Positions 1 to 6,549 are shown, counted from the first letter of the stretch. The stretch is 8,995 nt of DNA from Eubacterium sp. (GCA_029054965.1 JAIDEF010000149.1:1-8995), one strand, 5' to 3'. Notes: a model not told the origin generated them from the sequence alone. Numbers and translations are program-made.

Positions 1-153
1 ATCAAGGACAGCAGCATTGTGCTTGAGGCTGTTAAAAACAAGGTGCCTCCATATATGACACCTGACAAGGTATTAAGAATCAAAGAAATGCCTAAAAATG
101 CCAACGGCAAAATTGACAGAAAAGCTCTTCAGAGCTTATATAAAGAATTATAA
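1..153 (+). CDS. Adenylation enzyme (DltA-like, AMP-forming ligase), C-terminal fragment
   Basis: Frame 1 is open from the left edge to TAA at 151-153, giving the last 50 residues of a protein whose start is outside the window. The fragment reads as the C-terminal subdomain of an ANL-superfamily adenylation enzyme. It has a P-P-Y-M-x-P segment followed by M-P-x-N-x-N-G-K-I-D-R-K-A-L. In that superfamily the lysine of the NGK motif is the catalytic lysine of the adenylation half-reaction. Such enzymes activate an amino or fatty acid as the AMP ester and load it on a carrier protein. The next gene, 15 bp away, encodes a carrier protein, so it is the likely partner. In the dlt system this enzyme would be DltA, the D-alanine ligase, but the substrate-binding core is not visible and substrate cannot be judged. 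Family is sure; substrate is unknown. Confidence 0.85.
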   Translation: MKDSSIVLEAVKNKVPPYMTPDKVLRIKEMPKNANGKIDRKALQSLYKEL

Positions 154-168
154 AAGAGGTAAAAGAAA

Positions 169-399
169 ATGGAAGAATTATTAGAAATTTTAGAGGAAAT
201 CAAACCGGGTGTTGATTTTGAAAACGAAACAGGCTTAGTTGATAAGGGTATACTTGACTCACTCGCTATCATCAGACTTGTTAATGAAATAGCTGACGAA
301 TTTGATGTTGAAATTGCAGTAACAGATTTAGTTCCTGAAAATTTCAACAGCGCTGAGGCTATTATGAACTTAATTAAAAAATTAGAGGACGAAGAGTAA
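169..399 (+). CDS. Acyl/aminoacyl carrier protein (DltC-like position, generic ACP sequence)
   Basis: This is a 76-residue acidic protein with the size and four-helix pattern of a carrier protein. The phosphopantetheine attachment site is Ser31 in G-I-L-D-S-L (residues 27-32), followed by a hydrophobic helix II and a D-E-F-D-V-E-I segment. The ATG at 169 is preceded by AGAGGT at 155-160 with an 8-base spacer. The adenylation gene ends 15 bp upstream and the MBOAT gene starts 3 bp downstream, so it should carry the activated group from one to the other at the cytoplasmic membrane face. Classical DltC, as I recall it, has an L-D-S-F site and a tryptophan-containing region after helix III. This protein has D-S-L and V-P-E-N-F-N-S, closer to generic ACPs of amino-acid or polyketide type. 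A carrier role is certain; D-alanine specificity is not shown. No phosphopantetheinyl transferase is in view. Confidence 0.93.
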   Translation: MEELLEILEEIKPGVDFENETGLVDKGILDSLAIIRLVNEIADEFDVEIAVTDLVPENFNSAEAIMNLIKKLEDEE

Positions 400-402
400 A
401 TC

Positions 403-1992
403 ATGTCAATCACTTCATTAGTTTTTGTCATTTTTGTGGCAATTGCCGGAGTAGTTTACTATCTTGTTCCAAAGAAGATGCAATGGATAGTTTTACTCGT
501 TGCATCTTTATTTTTCTACGCTATCTCCAGCACAGTATTAACACTATTTATGATTGCATCCACACTGCTGATTTATCTGGGTGCATTAAAAATACAAGGA
601 CTCAATGATGAGTTCAAGGCAAAAAAATCAGACCTTGAAAAGGCTGAACGCAAACAGCTAAAGGCTTCAATAAAGAAAAAGCAAAAGGCAGTTCTTACAG
701 CAATTGTTGTGCTCAACATTGCCATACTTGCAGTACTTAAATACGGCAACTTCTTTGGCGGAATGGCTAATTCGGTAATAGGATTATTCACCCACGAGGA
801 TGTTATACCAACCTTCAACTTTATTCTGCCGCTTGGTATATCCTACTACACTCTTATGGCAATCAGCTATATTGTTGATGTTTACAGAGGTACAGTCAAG
901 GCAGAAAAAAATCCTTGCAGAGTACTTCTGTTTGTGAGCTATTTTCCACATATTATCGAAGGTCCCTTTGACCGCTATGGTGCACTTGACAAGCAGTTCA
1001 GAGAACCGCACTATCTGGACTATGATGTAGTTAAAAACGGTGCTCTGCTGATGCTTTTCGGCTTATTCAAAAAGCTTGTCATTGCTGACAGAATAGGTCT
1101 GATTGCATCAGGTGTTTTTGAAAAGCCCGATGAATTCAGCGGCACTGCTGTTATAATTGCAATTATCTCCTACACAATTCAGCTTTACTGTGATTTCTCA
1201 GGCTGTATTGATATTGTTGCAGGTGTCAGCGAAATGTTTGACATAAAGCTTGCCGAAAACTTCAGGCAGCCGTTCTTTGCACGCTCTATCAATGAATTCT
1301 GGAGAAGATGGCATATTACACTTGGTCTGTGGCTGAAGGAATATGTATTCTACCCTGTCAGTCTTTCAGGAAGCTTTAAAAAAGTAAATACCTTTGCAAA
1401 AAAACATATAAAAAATGAGTATTTTGTTCAGATGATACCTGCTGCATACGCATTATTCTTTGTATGGTTCTGTAATGGTATCTGGCACGGCTCAAGCGGA
1501 AAATATATTTTCTACGGACTTTACTATTATTTACTGATGATGCTCGGCGAATTTACAAAGCCGATAACAGACAAGCTATGCACAAAGCTTAAAATTAACA
1601 GGGAAACCAAGCCTTATCATTTGTTCCAGATGGTAAGAACATTCATTATAGTTAATGCGGGTATGCTTATTTTCAGAAGTGCCACAATTTCCGAAAGCAC
1701 AAACCTGTTTTTGCAGATGTTTAAATCAGTAAGCTTTACCGATTTGCTTCATAGAGAAGCAATACCGCACATTTCATTCAGAGATTATCCGGTAATTCTG
1801 GTTGGTATTGCCGTTGTATTTATCATAGGTTTACTGAAAGAAAAAGGACATAATATCAGAGAAGAGCTGGCACAAAAACCGCTTGTACTGAGATGGGTGC
1901 TTTACCTGCTGCTGATATTCTCAATTATAATTGTCGGTATGTACGGCAACAACGCAGGCGGCGAAGCGGCTGCAATATATGCACAATTTTAG
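403..1992 (+). CDS. MBOAT family membrane-bound O-acyltransferase (DltB/AlgI-like)
   Basis: This 529-residue polytopic membrane protein shows the landmark MBOAT segments. L-P-L-G-I-S-Y-Y is at 142-149, the F-P-H-I-I-E-G-P-F-D-R segment is at 181-191, and Y-C-D-F-S-G is at 262-267. F-W-R-R-W-H-I-T is at 299-306, and the catalytic-type histidine His362 lies in N-G-I-W-H-G. A lysine/glutamate-rich cytoplasmic loop at about 65-96 separates early membrane helices. MBOAT proteins of this branch take an acyl or aminoacyl group from a cytoplasmic donor and pass it outward to a surface polymer. DltB does this from DltC, and AlgI/PatA act in polysaccharide O-acetylation. The length is nearer AlgI than DltB (about 400 residues). 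The start is supported by a purine-rich GAGGACGAAGAG just upstream, inside the carrier gene end. Context with a carrier protein before it and two SGNH proteins after it favours a Dlt-like relay. The transferred group is unknown. Confidence 0.93.
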   Translation: MSITSLVFVIFVAIAGVVYYLVPKKMQWIVLLVASLFFYAISSTVLTLFMIASTLLIYLGALKIQGLNDEFKAKKSDLEKAERKQLKASIKKKQKAVLTAIVVLNIAILAVLKYGNFFGGMANSVIGLFTHEDVIPTFNFILPLGISYYTLMAISYIVDVYRGTVKAEKNPCRVLLFVSYFPHIIEGPFDRYGALDKQFREPHYLDYDVVKNGALLMLFGLFKKLVIADRIGLIASGVFEKPDEFSGTAVIIAIISYTIQLYCDFSGCIDIVAGVSEMFDIKLAENFRQPFFARSINEFWRRWHITLGLWLKEYVFYPVSLSGSFKKVNTFAKKHIKNEYFVQMIPAAYALFFVWFCNGIWHGSSGKYIFYGLYYYLLMMLGEFTKPITDKLCTKLKINRETKPYHLFQMVRTFIIVNAGMLIFRSATISESTNLFLQMFKSVSFTDLLHREAIPHISFRDYPVILVGIAVVFIIGLLKEKGHNIREELAQKPLVLRWVLYLLLIFSIIIVGMYGNNAGGEAAAIYAQF

Positions 1993-2006
1993 AGGAAAGC
2001 TAATTT

Positions 2007-3146
2007 ATGAAAAATAAAAAGAAAAATCTATGCGGACTCAGAAACGCAATAATATTTACAGTTATATTTGTATTTTTATTTGTAACTGCGTCCAATGTGC
2101 TACTGCCTAAGGTTAAGGACGATGCTACAAAAAAGCCGATTAATATGATACGCTCCTGCAATGTCCTTGAAAAAAATACTGTTGATGTCGTAATTTTAGG
2201 CAATTCAAATGCTTACCGCGGAATAAATCCAATGAAAATATGGATGGACTGCGGAATTACCTCCTGCCTGATAGGTCACTCCTTTATTTCAGAGCCTGAG
2301 GCATATCACAGAGCTAAAAGCTTTTTAGAAAATCAGTCACCGAAAATGCTTGTTCTTGAAACAGACTGTCTGTTTGATACAGGCAATGAATTCGATGAAA
2401 ATGGCAAGCTCATATTTAAGGATGAAGAAAATGAAGAAATAGGATTTGGAATAAGCTCAATACAGAATAAGCTGGATGAAGCCGAGCAGGAAATACTTGC
2501 GGCTCTTGACAGCAAATATCCTACAATCAAATTCAATTACAGATGGAAACAGCTTACGCTTAAAGAGCTTACAAATGTAACAAATAAGCGTTCCTTCACA
2601 TCAAGAGGCTTTTTAACAAGCAAGCATATAAAGCCATTTGAATACGGCGATACTTATATGGACAAAAAGGATAAAGCAAAAGAGCCTATCGACAGTCTGC
2701 ATTTAAAATATTTCCATAAAATAATTGACCTTTGCAAGGAAAAGGACATAAAGCTCGCACTTGTTACTATACCATCAGGTTATAGCTGGAATATGCGCAA
2801 GCACAACACCGTCAAGGAGCTCGCAAAGGAAAACGGTCTTAGCTATATTGATTTTAACACAAGAAGTGACCTGATTCCAACCTTTGACTGGACTAAGGAC
2901 ACAAAGGATGAGGGGCTGCACCTGAATAATACAGGTGCAAGCAAGGTCACAGCAGCTTATGAAAAACTGCTGAAAAACAAATACGGCTTAAAGCCAACAG
3001 AGCTTACCGATGAACAAAGAGAGGTGTGGAACAGCGACACAGAAATCTTCTGTGAAAGCAACTTCAACTTCCCTAAAGAAAAAACAAGAAAAATACTGGA
3101 GAAAAATCAACGTAAATTTTTAAATAAAAGCCATGAAAAACACTAA
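2007..3146 (+). CDS. Membrane-anchored SGNH-type protein, DltD-like position (first paralog)
   Basis: This 379-residue protein has a lysine-rich N-terminus and one hydrophobic helix at about 11-29. It is therefore anchored with its body outside the cell. Block I of the SGNH/GDSL fold is visible as V-V-I-L-G-N-S-N with candidate nucleophile Ser67. A C-terminal D-E-G-L-H-L-N segment gives candidate acid Asp301 (or Glu302) and base His305. In classical members the spacing is D-x-x-H; here the conserved Asp lies one residue farther away. The start has an AGAGGAAAG ribosome site at 1991-1999, overlapping the MBOAT stop region. In MBOAT systems the SGNH partner (DltD, AlgX/AlgJ, PatB) completes or helps transfer onto the polymer. 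I infer the same here, although hydrolysis of the ester is an alternative. The last roughly 40 residues are charged and have no counterpart in the next gene product. Confident in fold class, moderate in role. Confidence 0.82.
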   Translation: MKNKKKNLCGLRNAIIFTVIFVFLFVTASNVLLPKVKDDATKKPINMIRSCNVLEKNTVDVVILGNSNAYRGINPMKIWMDCGITSCLIGHSFISEPEAYHRAKSFLENQSPKMLVLETDCLFDTGNEFDENGKLIFKDEENEEIGFGISSIQNKLDEAEQEILAALDSKYPTIKFNYRWKQLTLKELTNVTNKRSFTSRGFLTSKHIKPFEYGDTYMDKKDKAKEPIDSLHLKYFHKIIDLCKEKDIKLALVTIPSGYSWNMRKHNTVKELAKENGLSYIDFNTRSDLIPTFDWTKDTKDEGLHLNNTGASKVTAAYEKLLKNKYGLKPTELTDEQREVWNSDTEIFCESNFNFPKEKTRKILEKNQRKFLNKSHEKH

Positions 3147-4212
3147 GAAAAATGTTAAAGGTTTAGTACGTTCGTTATCATTTATTCTTGTATTCTGCCT
3201 TATTTTTGCTTACTGCTCCAACGTTTTTTCGCCAAAGGGAAAAACGGATTCAACAGGAATGTCATCCTGTATCACAGGTGCATACAAGGCTGAGGCAGAG
3301 AATTCAATTGACGTGATGATGGTCGGAAATTCCGATATTTACAGAGCAATAAATCCCATTCAGATATGGGAGGACAAAAAAATAACCACCTGCGTAATGG
3401 GTATGCCGAGCATTACTACTGCTGAGATTTATCATAAGCTGGTTGAAATGTTCAAATATCAGTCACCGAAGCTTGTAGTCTTTGAAACTGACTGTATGTT
3501 CACAACAATCAACAAATTTGACAAAAACGGCAATCTTGCTGAGGACGATAAAAAGCGAACAATCAAGCAGGGCATCGCCTACGGCATTAAAAAATTCCAC
3601 GAAAATTTCACCAATGTTGACGAGGCTATAATTGCCGGCATCAATTACAAATTCCCTTTGATGAAATATAATTACAGATGGAAGGACCTTAATAAAAGCG
3701 ATTTTGTCAATATCAGAGGAAAATACAAATTTATTGCTAAGGGCTTCATTGCTGATAAAAAGGCTCAGGGCTTTGAGCACGGAAAAACATACCTTGGAAA
3801 AAAGAACTCCAAATCAGAAGAAATTGACAGAAACACACAAAAATATTTTGATAAAATAATTGAACTTTGTCAAAAGCATAATTGTCAGCTTGCACTGGTT
3901 TCAATTCCTGCAGGCACAAGCTGGAATTACAGCAAGCACAATGCCGTTAAAGAGCTGGCAGAAAAGAACAATCTGATTTTCATAGACTATAATACTGATA
4001 TGAATAAAATTGACGGCTTCAACTGGGAAACAGATACAAAGGACGGCGGCAACCACCTTAACTACAATGGTGCAGTAAAGGTTACATATGCATTTGAGCA
4101 GGAGCTGACAGACACATTTAAGCTTGCACCAAGTGAGCTCAGTGATGATGTTATCAGCAGTTGGAATGAGGACACACGCAGATTTTACAGTGAAATTATA
4201 AACGAGGGATAG
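3133..4212 (+). CDS. Membrane-anchored SGNH-type protein, DltD-like position (second paralog)
   Basis: This 359-residue protein is clearly homologous along its length to the preceding gene product, so the pair is a tandem duplication. It shares the lysine-rich N-terminus, a membrane helix at about 11-29, and V-G-N-S with Ser67 at the same residue number. It also shares the I-N-P-x-x-I-W stretch, S-P-K-x-x-V-x-E-T-D-C, Y-R-W-K, the K-H-N-x-V-K-E-L-A block, and a C-terminal D-G-G-N-H-L-N with Asp304 and His308. Its reading frame begins 14 bp before the previous stop. No good Shine-Dalgarno is visible before the ATG, so translation is probably coupled to the upstream gene. The start is also fixed by the matching M-K-N-x-K-K-N N-termini. 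It presumably acts outside the cell on the same or a related polymer as its paralog. Whether they form a complex, differ in acceptor, or oppose each other cannot be read from sequence. Confidence 0.82.
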   Translation: MKNTKKNVKGLVRSLSFILVFCLIFAYCSNVFSPKGKTDSTGMSSCITGAYKAEAENSIDVMMVGNSDIYRAINPIQIWEDKKITTCVMGMPSITTAEIYHKLVEMFKYQSPKLVVFETDCMFTTINKFDKNGNLAEDDKKRTIKQGIAYGIKKFHENFTNVDEAIIAGINYKFPLMKYNYRWKDLNKSDFVNIRGKYKFIAKGFIADKKAQGFEHGKTYLGKKNSKSEEIDRNTQKYFDKIIELCQKHNCQLALVSIPAGTSWNYSKHNAVKELAEKNNLIFIDYNTDMNKIDGFNWETDTKDGGNHLNYNGAVKVTYAFEQELTDTFKLAPSELSDDVISSWNEDTRRFYSEIINEG

Positions 4213-4213
4213 A

Positions 4214-4867
4214 ATGTTCACCGAATCAAAACCAAAAATTCATTATGAAAAATACGGAAACGGCAAGCCCCTTATCCTCCTGCACGGCAACAAGGAGGAT
4301 CATACGATTTTCAATAAGCTGATATGCTCTTTAAAAAACACCTTTACCATTTATGCTCTTGACAGCAGAGGCCACGGCAAAAGCGACTGCACCGATAAAT
4401 TTCATTACACTGATATGGCAGATGACGTTCTGCGGTTTATTGATGAATTAAAGCTTGACAGACCATGCTTTTACGGCTTCAGCGACGGCGGAATTATAGG
4501 TCTGCTCTGCTGTATCAAAAGACCTGACGTTTTTGAAAAAATGATAATATCGGGAGCAAACATTACAGTAAACGGCTTAAAGCCATTAATCCGTTTTGGT
4601 TCAGCAATATCCTATTTTTTCACCCGTGACAAACGTACAAAAATGATGCTGAGTGAGCCGAATATTACTGTCAATGAGTTAAAAAAAATCAAATGCCCAA
4701 CTCTCGTTTTAGCAGGAGAATTTGATATAATATGCGAAAAGGAAACACGCCTTATTGCCGACAGCATACCAAACTCAACTTTGAAAATCATCAAGGGCAA
4801 GAGTCACGGTGATTATGTTGTAAATTCTGACTTTTTAAAGAATATTATAATTGAATACATAGAATAA
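4214..4867 (+). CDS. Small alpha/beta hydrolase, possible editing thioesterase
   Basis: This is a 217-residue protein of the alpha/beta-hydrolase fold. The oxyanion-region L-L-H-G is at 22-25. The nucleophile elbow G-F-S-D-G-G carries Ser90. The acid is Asp171 in A-G-E-F-D, and the base His198 is in G-K-S-H-G. All three catalytic residues are therefore present. It is shorter than most family members (about 250-280 residues) because the cap between about 120 and 155 is small. No signal peptide or membrane helix is seen, so it should be cytoplasmic, unlike the two SGNH proteins before it. The ATG lies one base after the previous stop, with GAGGGA at 4204-4209 as ribosome site, so it is part of the operon. 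A plausible but unproven role is removal of wrong acyl groups from the carrier protein, as type II thioesterases do in carrier-protein pathways. A generic esterase is the alternative. Confidence 0.88.
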   Translation: MFTESKPKIHYEKYGNGKPLILLHGNKEDHTIFNKLICSLKNTFTIYALDSRGHGKSDCTDKFHYTDMADDVLRFIDELKLDRPCFYGFSDGGIIGLLCCIKRPDVFEKMIISGANITVNGLKPLIRFGSAISYFFTRDKRTKMMLSEPNITVNELKKIKCPTLVLAGEFDIICEKETRLIADSIPNSTLKIIKGKSHGDYVVNSDFLKNIIIEYIE

Positions 4868-4870
4868 AAA

Positions 4871-4906
4871 AGCCTTGCAGATTATTACATCTGCAAGGCT
4901 TTTTTA
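4871..4906 (+). terminator. Strong bidirectional intrinsic terminator between convergent genes
   Basis: A perfect 12-bp stem, AGCCTTGCAGAT (4871-4882) against ATCTGCAAGGCT (4889-4900), encloses the 6-base loop TATTAC. On the + strand it is followed by a T run; on the - strand it is also followed by T's because AAAAA precedes the left arm. It sits 3 bases after the hydrolase stop codon and 17 bases before the end of the convergent AraC gene. It can therefore stop transcription from both sides. Confidence 0.95.
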
Positions 4907-4917
4907 TTATTAAATTA

Positions 4918-5805
4918 TTATTTCTCTTTTATAGGAACCCAGATTTCACTCTTATAATCTTCGCCAGTCATATTGCCTGCACTGTAAGCCTCAATATTGA
5001 ACTCATATGTTAGCTCATATTCACGTGAAGGCACAAACTCACTGGCAATAGTATGCCAAGCCTGCTGTATTGCCTGAGGCATAGGACCGATACATTCAAA
5101 CACCACCCAGGTTCTTGCAGGAATTGTATTAACTCTGTAGCCCTCAGGCACTTCGACATCAGAAGCACAAGTGCAGCCGATTGCGTAATCAAACAGTTCA
5201 GCGGAATACCCGGAATGATGATTGTAGCATATTCCAAGCAAATCCTTGCTGCCGGACAAATTACTGAGCAAGGTCTTAACTGTACCATCCTGCCAGCTTC
5301 TTGTCCAAAATTCCGGTATAGTATTTTTGTTGTTGTCATTGTCCACCATATGCTGTTCAACCTTTTCAAGCACAGTAAAGGCATCCTTTTTTACAATCCT
5401 GTAATTGTCCTTTTTGAAATTTTCCATAAAACCACCTCTTAATGTTATTGATACGGAAAGAGGAGAAAAATATTTCAGCCTGTCACCACATTCTCTTGCA
5501 CCTGATGGTGTAATGCCGTGAAATTCTTTAAATGCCCTTGTGAAGCTTTCAGGCGTTTCATAGCCGTATTTGAAAGCAACATCAATCACCTTAGCCTTTG
5601 ACTGCAAAAGCTCACTGCCGGCAAGTGTGAGCCTTCTGTATCTGACATAATCCCCAACGGTATAACCGCACAAGGCACTGAAAATCCTTTGAAAATAATA
5701 GCTTGACATACAGGCTTTCTGTGCAAGGCATGAATAGTCAAGCTCATCTGTCAAATGATCTTCAATATAATTTATTGCATTCTGCAGACTATCGGTAATA
5801 TCCAT
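4918..5805 (-). CDS. AraC-family regulator with GyrI-like effector-binding domain
   Basis: From the preferred start this is a 295-residue protein. Residues about 5-105 form the AraC DNA-binding domain with two helix-turn-helix units. The first is around L-A-Q-K-A-C-M-S-S-Y-Y-F-Q-R-I-F, and the second around V-A-F-K-Y-G-Y-E-T-P-E-S-F-T-R-A-F-K, followed by G-I-T-P-S. Residues from about Met127 to the end resemble the GyrI-like/AraC effector-binding domain that binds small, often aromatic or cationic ligands in multidrug-type regulators. The domain order (DNA-binding first, effector last) is like the Rob/SoxS-related GyrI group, not like AraC itself. An ATG at 5811 is in frame but abuts AGGAG with no spacer. 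The ATG at 5805 has a 6-base spacer and is chosen. The ligand and targets are unknown. No transporter is adjacent, and nothing ties it firmly to the convergent surface-modification operon. Confidence 0.92.
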   Translation of the reverse strand: MDITDSLQNAINYIEDHLTDELDYSCLAQKACMSSYYFQRIFSALCGYTVGDYVRYRRLTLAGSELLQSKAKVIDVAFKYGYETPESFTRAFKEFHGITPSGARECGDRLKYFSPLSVSITLRGGFMENFKKDNYRIVKKDAFTVLEKVEQHMVDNDNNKNTIPEFWTRSWQDGTVKTLLSNLSGSKDLLGICYNHHSGYSAELFDYAIGCTCASDVEVPEGYRVNTIPARTWVVFECIGPMPQAIQQAWHTIASEFVPSREYELTYEFNIEAYSAGNMTGEDYKSEIWVPIKEK

Positions 5806-5811
5806 AAGCAT

Positions 5812-5816
5812 CTCCT
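5812..5816 (-). promoter_or_regulatory. Ribosome binding site that decides the AraC-gene start
   Basis: On the - strand the sequence reads GGAAAGGAG directly followed by ATG-CTT-ATG. The AGGAG core leaves no spacer before the first ATG and 6 bases before the second, so initiation should be at 5805. Confidence 0.75.
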
Positions 5817-5877
5817 TTCCGCTGCCCCGATTGATTTCGGGTACATTAGCATTTTACAAAAAAGCAGTTTAATAATC

Positions 5878-5904
5878 CTGATATTTTATGCACACATATA
5901 TCAG
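5878..5904. promoter_or_regulatory. Inverted repeat, candidate operator upstream of the AraC gene
   Basis: CTGATAT (5878-5884) and ATATCAG (5898-5904) form perfect 7-bp arms around a 13-base spacer. The site lies about 73 bp upstream of the AraC-gene start, in the only non-coding DNA available for its promoter. The half-site spacing places the arms about two helical turns apart, as for a dimeric regulator or two monomers. The DNA is A+T-rich, so chance is possible. I saw no convincing -35/-10 pair for this gene; a poor TTGCTG element lies just upstream on the - strand. Autoregulation is an inference. Confidence 0.35.
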
Positions 5905-5912
5905 ATTTCAGC

Positions 5913-5940
5913 AAAAAACGGAGTATAAAAATACTCCGTT
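5913..5940 (-). terminator. Intrinsic terminator of the GtrA-like gene
   Basis: A perfect 10-bp stem, AACGGAGTAT (5917-5926) with ATACTCCGTT (5931-5940), has a 4-base loop. On the - strand it is followed by a T run, the complement of the A run at 5913-5918. It begins 4 bases after the GtrA stop codon. The T-tract is only on the - strand side, so it acts in that direction and separates this gene from the AraC gene downstream. Confidence 0.9.
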
Positions 5941-5944
5941 AAGT

Positions 5945-6442
5945 TTATTTTTCTGCTGTGTTTTCCTGATTTCTGAACACAACAAGCTTGTCATAAATAA
6001 ATTCAGTTATCATATTGCAAGCCATTGTTACACCAAGAACAACATATTCAATTGCCGAAAAATCTGCAAACTTAGCAGTAAAGTAATTGCCTAAAATAAC
6101 AGTAACAGGGGTAAACACCGCATAAAAGGCAAGTACCTTAAGCATTGCAATCGGCACATTCGCTGCTGACTTGAAGGTGAATTTTCTGTTAAAGGTAAAA
6201 TTCCAGATAACAGACAGGAGCAATGCAATCAGGTACATAGGACCATATTCATTCTCCATAATCCTTGCAAAGGTATCGTTGCTTTCAAGAACCCTCTGCA
6301 TAAAAGGCAGCTTAATAAACACCTCATTCATTAAAGTAAAGCTGAGCACCTGAATAATCCCTGCTGATGCAGAAAAGAGTGCAAACTTTATAAACTGAAA
6401 AATATTTTTTGATTTATTATCCGTAGTGTTATTGTCACTCAT
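5945..6442 (-). CDS. GtrA-like four-helix membrane protein
   Basis: This 165-residue protein has four predicted membrane helices at about 17-38, 67-85, 98-118 and 131-149. It carries GtrA-family landmarks: F-I-K-F-A-L-F-S-A-S-A-G-I at the first helix, W-N-F-T-F-N-R-K-F-T-F after the second, and E-F-I-Y-D-K-L-V-V-F at the end. GtrA proteins are linked to cell-surface polysaccharide synthesis, originally as proposed flippases of undecaprenyl-phosphate-linked glucose. No glycosyltransferase is next to it here, so its substrate is unknown. The loop between helices one and two (about 39-66) is longer than in many relatives. The ATG at 6442 follows AGGGTGAT (plus-strand 6446-6453), which pairs with the 5' part of the anti-Shine-Dalgarno. 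It has its own promoter and terminator, so it is a single-gene unit. Confidence 0.88.
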   Translation of the reverse strand: MSDNNTTDNKSKNIFQFIKFALFSASAGIIQVLSFTLMNEVFIKLPFMQRVLESNDTFARIMENEYGPMYLIALLLSVIWNFTFNRKFTFKSAANVPIAMLKVLAFYAVFTPVTVILGNYFTAKFADFSAIEYVVLGVTMACNMITEFIYDKLVVFRNQENTAEK

Positions 6443-6459
6443 ATTATCACCCTGATTTC

Positions 6460-6488
6460 ATTGTAACAGACATAGTTTGACATTGCAA
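6460..6488 (-). promoter_or_regulatory. Sigma-A-type promoter of the GtrA-like gene
   Basis: On the - strand TTGCAA (-35, plus-strand 6483-6488) is followed after exactly 17 bases by TACAAT (-10, 6460-6465). The -10 lies 17 bases upstream of the GtrA start codon, so the 5' untranslated leader would be very short (about 10 bases). That leader would hold only the ribosome site. The promoter begins just past the terminator of the ferredoxin gene. Confidence 0.7.
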
Positions 6489-6490
6489 GG

Positions 6491-6531
6491 AAAATAAAAA
6501 ATAAAAGCACATTCTTGATGAATGTGCTTTT
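6491..6531 (-). terminator. Intrinsic terminator of the ferredoxin gene
   Basis: A perfect 12-bp stem, AAAAGCACATTC (6503-6514) with GAATGTGCTTTT (6520-6531), encloses the loop TTGAT. On the - strand it is followed by a T-rich tract, the complement of the A-rich run at 6491-6506. It starts 18 bases after the ferredoxin stop and lies directly before the -35 box of the GtrA promoter. Confidence 0.9.
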
Positions 6532-6549
6532 AAACTAAGTATTGTAAAA

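Noticed and set aside
3901..4221. 106-codon open frame on the - strand opposite the second SGNH gene
   Set aside because: It is fully antisense to a well-supported gene and its cysteine-rich translation matches nothing I recognise.
1..4867. Naming the left operon outright as dltACBD
   Set aside because: The carrier sequence, MBOAT length, gene order and duplicated SGNH gene do not match classical dlt, and the substrate-determining part of the adenylation enzyme is outside the window.
5053..5442. 129-codon open frame on the + strand opposite the AraC gene
   Set aside because: It is fully antisense to a clear AraC/GyrI protein, has no recognisable domain and no convincing ribosome site.
5806..5811. 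ATG at 5811 as the AraC-gene start
   Set aside because: The AGGAG site touches this ATG with no spacer; the next ATG, at 5805, has a normal 6-base spacer.
5826..5841. CCCGA-N6-TCGGG hairpin in the leader of the AraC gene as a riboswitch or attenuator
   Set aside because: Only 5 bp of stem with no T-tract and no surrounding conserved structure; it may affect access to the ribosome site, but nothing more can be claimed.
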